NCBI RefSeq assembly: GCF_019649055.1
Contig: NW_026570254.1
Span: 1 to 64,000, forward strand
Source: Paramacrobiotus metropolitanus
Lineage: Eukaryota; Tardigrada; Eutardigrada; Parachela; Macrobiotidae
Direction of reading: 5' to 3'
Length of the DNA stretch: 64,000 nt
Part shown: positions 1 to 9,629 of the stretch, piece by piece
Numbering within the stretch: position 1 is the first letter of the stretch
How the letters are laid out: each line of letters opens with the position of its first letter
Notes under the pieces: generated by a model
Seen by the model: only the letters and a program-made list of their open reading frames with translations
Databases searched by the model: none
What the model was told of the DNA's origin: nothing
Program-made: the position numbers and the translations under genes

Positions 1-719
1 GGGTTTTGGATCATTAATTTTAAATTTACCTGTCTGCTCGGCGCTCGTGCTAATAACTCTTTGGGCTACTCACCAGTCACCGATAAATACGTAGATTCAT
101 AAGTAACAAACTCATTCAGGCTTGTTTAGTGACATATGTGTGCACGACTGCACGTCACTTTATTTACACTTCATTTTTATTCACAAAATTAATAGTTTAC
201 ACTTACAGTAAGTGCTATTAATTTACAGTACTCGTACTAATTTAAATAATAAGTACATATGGCACGCGCACCGGGGCGCGGGTTACGGTGAGTGGCACCG
301 GAAATTACTGACTTAGTAAAAGCTGTTGAAACAAAAACATTCGAATTCGACACATCTCAAACGTTTGTCATTATTATTATATTATTATTAATTTTATTAA
401 GTACCTATTTTTACAGTTAATTGGTTTGTTTCCCTTGCGGCCTTGCCAGTTGTTAGTCGCTGAAAGTACTGTACTTGCAGACCATCAAACACTAAGAACT
501 ACAGTACGTAATAAGTACTTACTTTTAGTTTAATTTACCCTATTACGTAGTTTTGAATCTACTAAAAAATATTTTTGTTTACAATCGATCAGCTGTGCTT
601 CCACTGTTTCAGGTTTCTGATCCCTGTACAAACTGAGTATCTGCTCAGGGTTATCTTCACCAGCTCTGGATCTTCCGGGAATGCCACTTGTCACTTGTGC
701 CCCAAATCTTCTGACTATC
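1..719. other. Upstream gene-free stretch
   Basis: No gene recognised. The stretch is AT-rich apart from a short GC-rich patch near 258-305. A 63-codon minus-strand ORF (530-721) has a plausible composition but no similarity I recognise and no clear splice partners. The region may carry the promoter and 5' UTR of the NFU1 gene to its right. Confidence 0.4.
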
Positions 720-1224
720 ATGATTTCGCGTCGTATCCTTCGGGATCTTCACCGCTTACCTGGTGTTTCGAGAACAGAGCGGACACGACCGGGACCAAGC
801 TCAGCGGAAATTCGTAACAGTTATTATGGAACATTTGACGGATTTTCAATTAGACGATGTTATGCAACAAAGACCCGGGTCGCTAATATTAGAAATCAAA
901 ATTTTCCGTGTTTTTCGCGGGTGAACACTTGTGCATTGTTCACTGGATTTTCGCCAGGTAAAGTCGTAAAGGCTTAAATTAAAGCCCAACAACTGAAAGG
1001 GCTTCTGTCTTGGATTTTTACAGTAAAAAAATTTTACTGCAGAATTTTCGTCTGATATACTGCTTTAGATTCGACGTTGCTTCTGAGTCGGAAGCAGATT
1101 AAATGTTTTAGGTATCTGTAAAATCCCTGTAAAGAGGATTCACACTTGTAAACTTCTAGACCGTGTTGATATAATCATAAAAATTACTTATTACTAATAC
1201 TTTCAGTTTTCTTACGGTCATGTT

Positions 1225-2891
1225 GTGATCTTTGCATCGATGAGATTGTTATACTTTGCTTTTCTTCGCTTAGTAAGAACCATGTTTATCCAGACCCAGG
1301 ATACACCAAATCCAAATAGTCTAAAATTTCTTCCCGGAAGAACGGTCATGGAATCGGGAACTGCTGATTTTCCTACCGAGGCCAAAGCAGCGCGGTCGCC
1401 TCTTGCGAGGTCTGTACATACGTTTACGGCGTTTTTATTAATGCAGCATGGCGGCATGCCGTTTCACTACGAGTCTACGACAGATATTTTCCACGCACCG
1501 TTTACTGATGAAATTGGTGGTGGTGGTGGTGCAGATTATGTGGATTTGTGTAAGTAATTGTATCAGTTTTTAGACTAAACTGATACAATTTACATAAATT
1601 CACATAATCTGCACCACCACCACCATTTCAGTTTCATCATTTCACTAAACTGTTTAGTAGATTCGATGTATTTAAATTCTGGTAGAACACACTGTGCAGT
1701 CCACACGCATCGCAATCGTACAGTGTAGGTAAACGACGAACGTGCGATGTTGTGCTTGAGCAGTACAATTTACAAGTACGAAAGGAAACCGGCAATGCTG
1801 CGTTTTTAAGAAATTAGAAGAATGATTATAATTTTAAACCTAAATTCACGTCTGTAGTTTTGGGAAGGCCTTTCCTTTTTTAAAAATACCCTTGTTTTCA
1901 GATTGTTATTCAAAATCGAAGGCGTGAAATCGGTGTTTTTCGGCTCGGACTTTATAACAATTACGAAAATGGACGACGAAGTAGACTGGAAAGTTCTGAA
2001 AGCGGAAATATATGCTGTGATCATGGATTTCTTTGCAAGTAACCTTCCCATATTACATGAAGAAGAACCTTCTGCTCAGGATACCAAGGTTACTGAGGAG
2101 GACGATGAAACCGTCGCCATGATTAAAGAGCTGATCGAAACACGAATCCGTCCCACCGTACAGGAAGACGGCGGCGATATCATTTACAAGGTACATACTT
2201 ATCCAGTTATCAACTTTTTTTATTTTTGTTAGTACTTGAATGACACAGTACCACATTCGTATGGATTCGCGGAAACCTTCACTTTCGCGCACTCCCAAAC
2301 AATTTTTCACTTCGTTTTATTGCATTCCGCAGCCAAATGGTTTGTATAAGTACACTATACATGTTGGAAAGGACTGGTGCGCATAACAACAGGTTGCGCT
2401 GGCATGGAGGGTTTGAACGCGTTTTGATGAACCAAAATTCATGTTATTTTCCATTCCTCTCAAAACGTCGCCGCCAAATGTGTGTTTGGTTACACTATGC
2501 AGTAAAGCGGTGCGAAAAAGTGCTTATCTGGGAGGATGCGAAAGTGGAAATTTTGGTGGACGTATAATAAATTATATAAGGTTTAGTACGATGAACTGAG
2601 TCTTCTCCATTGAGTGCAGAGAATTTTAAACGATTTTGTTTCATATTGGCAACCTAATGAAGCTGCTAATACGGTTTTTCGTAGGGTTTTAAAGATGGCA
2701 TCGTGCAGTTGAAACTTCAGGGCGCTTGTTCCACATGTCCCAGCTCGGTTGTCACTCTCAAACAAGGCGTGCAGAACATGTTGCAGTTTTACATACCGGA
2801 AGTGATGGGAATTGAAGAGGTCAAAGATGAAGTGGATGACCTCGCGGCAAAAGAATTTGAGAAATTCGAGAAAAAGATCGGTGAAAGTTAG
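1225..2891 (+). CDS. NFU1: NFU1 iron-sulfur cluster scaffold, mitochondrial
   Basis: NFU1 receives and hands on 4Fe-4S clusters to mitochondrial enzymes such as lipoyl synthase and respiratory complexes. Exons 1225-1409, 1902-2190 and 2685-2891 join in phase ([31 protein letters not shown]) and give 226 residues. The N-terminal Nfu domain starts at [16 protein letters not shown] and holds SPLAR and [16 protein letters not shown]. The C-terminal NifU domain carries the cluster-binding CxxC in GACSTCPSS and LQFYIPEV. Both halves match animal NFU1. The start is uncertain. An upstream exon 720-956 (opening MISRRILRDLHRL, Arg-rich, presequence-like; donor GTAAAG at 957) joins in frame to an acceptor at 1206 and would give about 311 residues. 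A polyadenylation signal AATAAA lies near 3154. The next gene, LRPAP1, converges on it. Confidence 0.93.
1506..1639. repeat. Long imperfect inverted repeat (fold-back) in NFU1 intron 1
   Basis: The left arm 1506-1569 and the right arm 1576-1639 are near-complementary over about 63 nt, with a loop of only a few bases around 1570-1577. The arms contain a (GGT)n/(ACC)n stretch followed by GCAGATTATGTG and its complement. An intronic transcript would fold into one long hairpin. It may be a short fold-back element or an hpRNA/miRNA-like precursor. Confidence 0.7.
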
Positions 2892-3358
2892 TGTCAGTGG
2901 TCCTTAGTTTTACACTTTGCAGTGATGGGCTCGAAATGGAAAGTGTTGACTTTCCAGTTTGACTTTCGCACCACGGAGGATTGTAAGCGCGCGCACAGAC
3001 CTTTGTGAGTGTATAGAAGCGTATTTTGTGAAATTTACGTTGAAAAAAATAATAGTTCACACTTCACAGAGCTTCTTTTTGCGATCTACAGTTAAGCAGG
3101 TGACTGGATTGCTTGAGAGAATTGGTACAGTGCCAAAAAGAAAAAGCAAGAAATAAATAATACTTACTCCGAATAAGAAAGCGCGGTTTAGTAATTTTTA
3201 GTGTTAAAAACTTAAAATGATAAAAGTCATATTAACAGCAAACAACAAGGGTTTATCACATTTAAAATAAGACACTGGTTGGAAGTGGTTCATAGAGGAT
3301 TTTCTTGCAATCCACAGATCAAAAACGCTTGAGGGTCGGGAAAAGCGTGGTTTACACT

Positions 3359-5353
3359 TTACAACTCGTTCCGCCGGTTTTCAATGCGGCGCTGGATTTC
3401 CGTCTCCAGTTTTTCCGTTTTTTGTGCGAAGTGCTTAGCCTTCGATTCCAGATCCAGTCTTTCCTGGCTTTTCTCACCGCCTTTGCCCAAAGCACTAGGG
3501 TGCTTCTTTCCATTTCCCGTTTGAATTTCGTCGTTGAAATTTTTGAGCTTCTGCAACTTCTTTTCGAAATGTTGCAGTTCATTCTGTAGAAAGAATGCAA
3601 GTTAGCCAACAAGTACGGCACGCACGTCGCGGAAAACAATTACCCTTAAAGAAAGCAGCTCCTCTCGATCAAACCCGGCACCAACGGCCTGATTCCATAG
3701 CTCTTCTACTCGGTCTTCTTTGAAATTAAATTCGCTTAAATCTTGGGTGTGCCTGTTTACTCGTTCCTTCAAGTTTCCGTAGTTCTTTGTAAGATCTTTG
3801 AGCTTTTTGTCCAGTTCCACCGTTTCCTCTTTCGGAGTGGCGCTCGGCATGGGAACCTGATCTTCCAGTTCGGATTCCGTGAGTTCACTGGTTAAATCAT
3901 TCCACTGATCTTTTATCTGGTAATCTGTGAAATTTGAAGAAATCAAAAATCTTGGAAAGTAAAATAATATTATTCTGGTATAATTCTGAAGTGGCTACAA
4001 ATGAAGTTATCTAGCAAAATGGATTTTGGGTGTCTTTTCAATATTTAAACTTTAGTAGTGTCCCCATGATTTTCTTGTAAGTCTGGCGGCTAATGTCTAA
4101 AAAATTTAAATAAATTCAACAAGTTAACTTTGTTTAATCGGTAGGAGTATAAGTGATAAATCATTCTGGTTAAATTGTAAGGTGTACATATAAGTGATAC
4201 TAGATGGTCGGCAGACACAGTACAAGTAACTATACAAATCTACGAGTTTCAAACCTCCGTCCTCGTTGTCACTTTCCGGTTTCTTCTCGTTACCGCTTAT
4301 GGCCTCATCGAATTTTTCGTAGTAGTCGTCTACTTTTTGCTGGTGATGAATGAATTCGGTTTTCAGATTCTGCAGTTCCTCATCTATTAAGAAAACATAA
4401 AGACGAATAAGTACCTCTACGGTCCACCTATAGCCCTCCTTATCTGAATCGGTTGCCGATTGAAAACTTTTCACACACCGGAAAAACCAGCACGTTGAGC
4501 TTTTTCCCAAAGCTTATTTAGTTTTTTGTCCTTGAAAGTGAACCGCTTGGGAGCTGCTTTTTCTTTTCCTGATGCATCCTGTTTGTCTTTTTTCCCCATG
4601 TTGCAACCTCTTCAAGGTGATTTCATCTTTATCTGCAGAAAATTTCTTCAATGAGTCATGGGAACTGACTAACGTTTAAGTAACAAAAATTCATAATAAA
4701 TTGTAATTTAGCACACAGAAAACATTAGTATTTCCGCTAGCCATTTCGTACGAGCCATCCATAACACGTCCATAATAAGGAAGCGTTTTACCTTGTAGCT
4801 GCAGTTCGTCAAGGAGCGACCGAAGATCATCCGCAGAGAGCCGCTATGCAAATCAGTCACGTTAATTGTAGTTTGCAACTAAATTTGTAACTGAAATGGT
4901 GATTTGTAAATTGCTGTCAAGAAGAATACAGGAACGGTACGGCAAAAACGCAATGAAAATCTGTTTATCCATGCTAAAAATAACAAATTCCTACGTACGG
5001 TATAAGTTTACTGCTCTGTGGTGGTATTTCTATGCAAGCGACGAAGCCCCATTCTCAGATCTCGGACATTTATAATGTACGATACTCACTCTCTGCGCTT
5101 TTTCCCATACTGCATTCAGCCTGGCGATCCGGAAAGGCCCGTTGGGTCGCTTGCCGTCAGCGCTGGAGTCTTCTTCGGCAGCCTTTGTTGGTGTCGCGCT
5201 CTTCCCGCTGATTCGCTTCTCTTCCGCTGCGTCATCACTGTCTCTTTTCTGATTCTTGTCCTTGGAATATTTTCCCCCGCCACCAGCTAAGACTAATACT
5301 CCCGACGGAAAACAGGAAAAGCATAAAATGGCGATCAAAACGAAGTTCCGCAT
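3359..5353 (-). CDS. LRPAP1: Alpha-2-macroglobulin receptor-associated protein (RAP), ER chaperone
   Basis: RAP binds newly made LDL-receptor family proteins in the ER and blocks early ligand binding. Minus-strand exons are 5353-5090, 4843-4792, 4632-4479, 4383-4255, 3924-3644 and 3583-3359. The protein begins with a signal peptide (MRNFVLIAILCFSCFPSGVLVLA), then GGKYSKDKNQ and LNAVWEKAQR as in human RAP. A second repeat has KLNKLWEKAQRAGFS and TEFIHHQQKVDDYYEKF. The third is a lysine/glutamate-rich helical domain ending SKAKHFAQKTEKLETEI and then RNEL, an HDEL-like retention signal. The total is about 367 residues (human 357). Oddity: exon 3 starts in the frame giving DKDEITLKRLQHG but must shift by one base at the G4/A6 run (plus 4588-4597) to reach KKDKQDASGKEKAAPKRF. 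One extra base in the run would explain this, as either an assembly error or a real frameshift. The four other exon junctions are in phase. Confidence 0.92.
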
Positions 5354-6571
5354 AATTAATTTTGAAAACTCACGTTTCTTTTTTATCTTTAGCCTTCAGT
5401 TTAAGTTAACTTTTAATTAAACTTTTGAAGTCTTGGAGTGACTTTTCCGGCGTCATTTCTTTCAGTAGTGGCTTTCAACTTTCAAGACAACAACAAGTTG
5501 CACTACGGTATTAAAGTACGTACTGTACTTCCGACTTTGCAGTTTTTTGTCGCACCAGCAGGGCCCTCGAGGTGGCAGCTTTCTGTTTTGAGCAGTTTTA
5601 GACGGATTTTGATTTTATTAGTTTTGATTTATAAATGAAAAATTTAATATTTGTTTACGGTGGAAACGGTTTTTACGCCAATATTTTTACATATATTCTT
5701 GTAAGGTAGGTTTGTTTCCTTTCTGAACGCAGTTATTTAAGTAATTAACGGCAGATCTACGACTTCAGGGCTGTCGTCTGAAAAATATGCAGCAAAAATT
5801 TGTCCCAGACTATCGGCCGGGATGTAACATTCAAACAGAGACGGAATTCTGCTAACAGTCTAGACCCATGCGATCTTTATGTTATAAAATTAGAACAGAA
5901 CTTAAAACCCCCATTTTGACTTTGCGGAAAAGCACGAGATGTGCATACGATCAGCAAAAATCAGTAAATTCAAAAGATACATGATGATATCTGTCAAACA
6001 ACTTTCAACTTATTATGTATTACTTGTTACGATTAGAATTGTTATATGCATATATTTTGAAGCGGAATTTGTTTTAAAACATGTAATCTTGTGAAGCAAT
6101 AAAACTTGATATCAAACTGTAATAAAGTGCCGTCACAATTTTGAAGCTTATTTATACGGTACATATGCTAGATATTAACATCTTATACTTATTGTAATCT
6201 TGAAGCACGCTTTCTTGTTTGCCTTCACAAGCATGCCAGTGATGCCACCTCGGAAAGTCAGAACATCCCGCAAGTGACCTCCACTGTCCTCCAAAAATGC
6301 ACGCTAATAATGAACGTTCATTGATCATTCAACGAACGTCAATAGTGCAGCGATAAAGCACACTACAGTGACTCATGGTCACGAGCTCTTCCAACATCAG
6401 CTGCCCTTCCTGGCAGTGGCAACGGAACATAGTACTGACGGTGCTTACATCTAGTGATTTTTATCCGTCACGAGCTGTATTTGTGCAATTTAAACACCCG
6501 GGGATAGTACACGAGAAAAGTGGTCTTTGTCGACCAGCCAATGGCGCAGAAGTGGAAGGCGTTGTTAGCAT
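5354..6571. other. Intergenic region between divergent LRPAP1 and 4E-BP genes
   Basis: No gene found. AT-rich DNA between the LRPAP1 start (minus) and the 4E-BP promoter (plus). It should contain the LRPAP1 promoter and 5' UTR, but I recognise no individual site. Confidence 0.5.
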
Positions 6572-6600
6572 GCTGACGTCAGCTAACAGTTGGTTATATA
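6572..6600 (+). promoter_or_regulatory. Putative 4E-BP core promoter: palindromic CRE plus TATA-like box
   Basis: A perfect palindrome GCTGACGTCAGC (6572-6583) holds the CRE/ATF consensus TGACGTCA. It sits about 14 bp upstream of a TATA-like TTATATAC (6593-6600), about 190 bp before the 4E-BP start codon. CREB/ATF-family bZIP factors bind this consensus, and ATF4 is known to induce 4E-BP genes in other animals. Its function here is inferred. Confidence 0.45.
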
Positions 6601-6787
6601 CAAAGCCTTGTCAGTGATATTTCTGCGTTTTAGTCGGGTTTTTGCGTCGGATGTTCCTGAACTGCGTGCTTTTTAGTAGTTTATAGTGCTATTGTAGCTT
6701 TACTTATTATTTTTGCGATTAGTTTCCTGCTTTCTATTGCTTTTGTTTTTCGTTTCTTTGAATTTATATCCCTGCAATCCCGATAAA

Positions 6788-8309
6788 ATGTCGAGCGTTC
6801 AGACTGATCGACGTTTCACTGAACAGCGGGAAATCCCCATCAGACGTGTCATGATAACCGATCCGAATCAACTTCCGAGAGACATCTCAGCAACTCCTAA
6901 CGGAACCATTTATTGCACAACTCCTGGAGGTACGAATATCATAAGACTTCTGTTGACCATTTTTGGTTTTAACGGTGTAAATGTTCCGAGAAATTATGGG
7001 AGAGGTCGAACGACTGTGAATACATTGCGCCCCGGGGCACCTTCACTTAACTTTTTTTGTAAACCCTGAACCATAACGATTTTGCAGTATGTATTCGTCG
7101 TGCAGATTTAATAAACTGCTAGGTTTTCATGGCCGGAATGAGAAAACCCACTGGACTTTCGATCCACATTGTGGGATAGCACGTTTTCTTTTCGTAGTCT
7201 GAAGCCGGTTTTGAACTAGACTTACTGGTTAGCCACTTACGACTGCCGATTTTTAATTGAAGTTTAGCCTCACTTTGATATTCTGGTGATACTACGATAT
7301 ACGGTTATACCACTGTCATGTAGTTTTGTACCGATATTTGTAATTATAAAAATTATTTATACCTAAAAGTGCAGAGGACAGTCTATTGCAGTTTGCAATT
7401 CCTGATTGAATTGCATCAGGTTCTTCGTGCAAAATACGCATGACGACATGAGCAAGAGAGTGATTACGGACGGTAGTTGTCTTGTGCCAACAGGATAAGG
7501 CACATGATCATTTGCGACTTTCGATTCCTCGAACTTCAAAGTGCAAACTTCGTTGCAGATAACGTTGTAAACAAACGCGCTGACCTGTCTATCTGCTGGT
7601 AGGACCGGAATCGTTAGTCTCCAAGTCTCGGCTGCAGTGTTGTCGCCGGCTTTTTATTGGGCTGTTAAAGTTGTTTTCGTTAGGAAAGGAAATCAGTGAT
7701 AATAATTTTTAAAAGCTTGCTTTTTACCTAAACTGGTGGTTTAAATTTAAGTTATAACAACGACAACGGTACCATAAATCAAACGGTTACCGGTGTTTGC
7801 TGTTTAATTAGATGTGCGCAGGAATCGGTGTGCAATGGTATGCAATTTGAAATCATTCGAGTCAGTTCTGTATTTTCTCAAGGAGATGTTTAGGTGTATC
7901 ACCTGTATGTTTTGAAACTGGGAGTGTCATTCCGTTCTGAGAAATGTTGCTGACATTGCATCGTATTTGTAGGCACTAGGATCGTGTACGATCGATCGTT
8001 GCTCCTCAAGCTGAGCTGTTCACCAATGACGAAGACACCGCCGTCGAACATGAAGTTTATTCCTGGAGTCACCGCCGGTGGAATCCCTGTGGAAAGTCTG
8101 CCGAAGACTGCCTCCTCCAGACCTGTGAAATCTCCTGCTCAACGCAAAGGTAAGCAGCGGACACCCGTTACCACAACATTTTGAGTTATTTGTATTAATT
8201 GTGGTTGACCTTTAAAACAATTTGATTTCACTTAAAAGAATGTCTTAACGAAGATGCATTCGTGATTGCAGATGACGAGCATGAACAGCAGTTCGAAATG
8301 GATATTTGA
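6788..8309 (+). CDS. EIF4EBP: eIF4E-binding protein (4E-BP)
   Basis: 4E-BP is the TOR-regulated repressor that blocks eIF4G from binding eIF4E. Exons 6788-6929, 7973-8149 and 8272-8309 join in phase and give 118 residues, the same length as human 4E-BP1. All key elements sit at nearly the human positions: RAIP-like REIPIRRV (14-21), TOR sites T36-P and T45-P in SATPNGT and CTTPGGT, the eIF4E-binding motif YDRSLLL (53-59), later S/T-P sites S64-P and T69-P in SPMTKTPP, and a C-terminal TOS motif FEMDI (114-118). The start at 6788 was chosen over an in-frame upstream ATG (6713) because the upstream extension is hydrophobic and unlike 4E-BPs. The first intron is about 1 kb and contains a forkhead-type GTAAACAA (7567-7574). 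Confidence 0.95.
7567..7574 (+). promoter_or_regulatory. Forkhead/FOXO-type motif in 4E-BP intron 1
   Basis: The motif GTAAACAA matches the FOXO consensus inside the first intron of the 4E-BP gene. In Drosophila, 4E-BP (Thor) is a direct FOXO target. An 8-mer can occur by chance, so this is only a suggestion. Confidence 0.25.
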
Positions 8310-8990
8310 AATGTTACTACGGGAAACCGAGCGTCCCTTTCCTTTTGTACATATTTGACTTGGACGGGACGTTTATTCCTTGTATTTTTTTCGTTATAAT
8401 TTTTTGCCTTTGAATGACGGATGGGGGAACATGGTTGGGACATGGCCAGGTGGTGTGCCCGATCCGTTGTCTACATGGGTCACGATGTTGGAAACACATT
8501 CGCGTTCTTGTCGTCATGGCCTTTTTTACCAAAAAAATTTGAAAACTTGGCGCTTTCATTGTGTTGCATTTCTTGCTGGATTGGAATGGAAGATTGGTAT
8601 ACACCGACGCGAAATGGCGATGTTTTCATTCGGACTGCCGATTGCATGACAAATTTATTAGACATCGTGTCGCTTGCCCGAGTGCTCCCGTTCCAGATGG
8701 AAAGATATATTGTCAACTTACCACTGTTGTCTGTAATTATAACGCCGTGCAGACTGTTGATTATTATCTTTCTTGTCGCACTTTGTTTGTACAGATTGCG
8801 TACACAGCTCGCTCAGTATTTTCTCCATGCCTCAAAAAAATTTTCACTGATGTAGTTTTTCAGTCTTTTTGATCGGGTACCCCATGTACAAAGCACCCGT
8901 GTCCCCAAGTGATAAATTGTCTTTTTCAGTTTTTTTAAAGCTTGGTCAGAACAAGCAACATGCGACAACATCAAATAAAACGGAACGAGA
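8310..8990 (+). other. Probable 3' UTR of 4E-BP
   Basis: The stretch after the 4E-BP stop has no recognisable gene. A 144-codon ORF at 8421-8855 is rich in Cys, Phe and Leu, overlaps other ORFs on both strands, and matches nothing I know. A signal in CAAATAAAAC lies near 8975. On the opposite strand the SRP14 signal (complement of TTTATT near 9003) lies just beyond, so the two transcripts end back to back. Confidence 0.5.
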
Positions 8991-9130
8991 CGTGGTTGTG
9001 AGCTTTATTTCGTTCTTACGCAGTTCATTGTCAATGTAACTGGTAGAAATTCGACATGCAGTAAGAAAATGATCTCAAGAAAGAGTAAAAAATTAATCTG
9101 AATGACACTGGAATATACTTCATCATCCAG

Positions 9131-9621
9131 TTATGCCTTTTTGGTACCCTTCGTTTTTGCTGTTGTAGAGGTTGAGGGTGAGCTGGCGGTCGTCGTGACC
9201 GGGTTTGGCACCTGGGCCGGTGCGATTACAGGCGCTGCACTGGCGGTGGGCACGGTCTGCACAGGTTTTTTACCGATATTACTCATACCTAAACAGATAA
9301 AAATAGAAGCATGAGTAAAGTCGGCAAAGTTACATTCCAATTCTATCACAAACAAACGACTTTGCGCAGCTGTATTAGCATACTCCACCTGCCTGATCGC
9401 ATGAGAGCGGAAAAGGCAATCTGGAAGCGATTCAAATCTTTGTGCGCGACATGCGTGCTGATTTTCCGTTTATCATAACTGGCACGAACGAGACAGGAAT
9501 ATTCGGTCGGGGCTGGAGGGGCTTTCGACGGATCGCGAGGCTTCGGCTTGGTACGGCCATCGTACCGTTTCATGGAAAAATTGATGCTACCTTTTTCTTG
9601 ACCTTCGATGCAGTTAAACAT
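9131..9621 (-). CDS. SRP14: Signal recognition particle 14 kDa subunit (5' exon not located)
   Basis: With SRP9, SRP14 binds the Alu domain of SRP RNA and slows elongation until the ribosome reaches the ER. Exon 9621-9393 encodes MFNCIEGQEKGSINFSMKRY, then DGRTKPKPRDPSK, YSCLVRASYDKRKISTHVAH and KDLNRFQIAFSALMRSG. These align with human LFQKCRTSGSVYITLKKYDG and the segments after it. Exon 9288-9131 encodes the basic, Ala/Pro/Thr/Ser-rich tail ending KTKGTKKA. A short first exon for the N-terminal ~14 residues (the LLE..FL.ELTR part) should lie upstream of 9621 behind the acceptor ATTGCAG, but I could not place it. The junction between the two visible exons works best as a GC-AG intron. Confidence 0.88.
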
Positions 9622-9629
9622 CTGCAATA

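Noticed and set aside
530-721. 63-codon minus-strand ORF near the left edge
   Set aside because: Plausible composition, but there is no family match, and it is antisense to the possible NFU1 presequence exon.
8421-8855. 144-codon plus-strand ORF after the 4E-BP stop codon
   Set aside because: It overlaps long ORFs in other frames and on the other strand, is Cys/Leu/Phe-rich without domain signals, and lies where the 4E-BP 3' UTR is expected.
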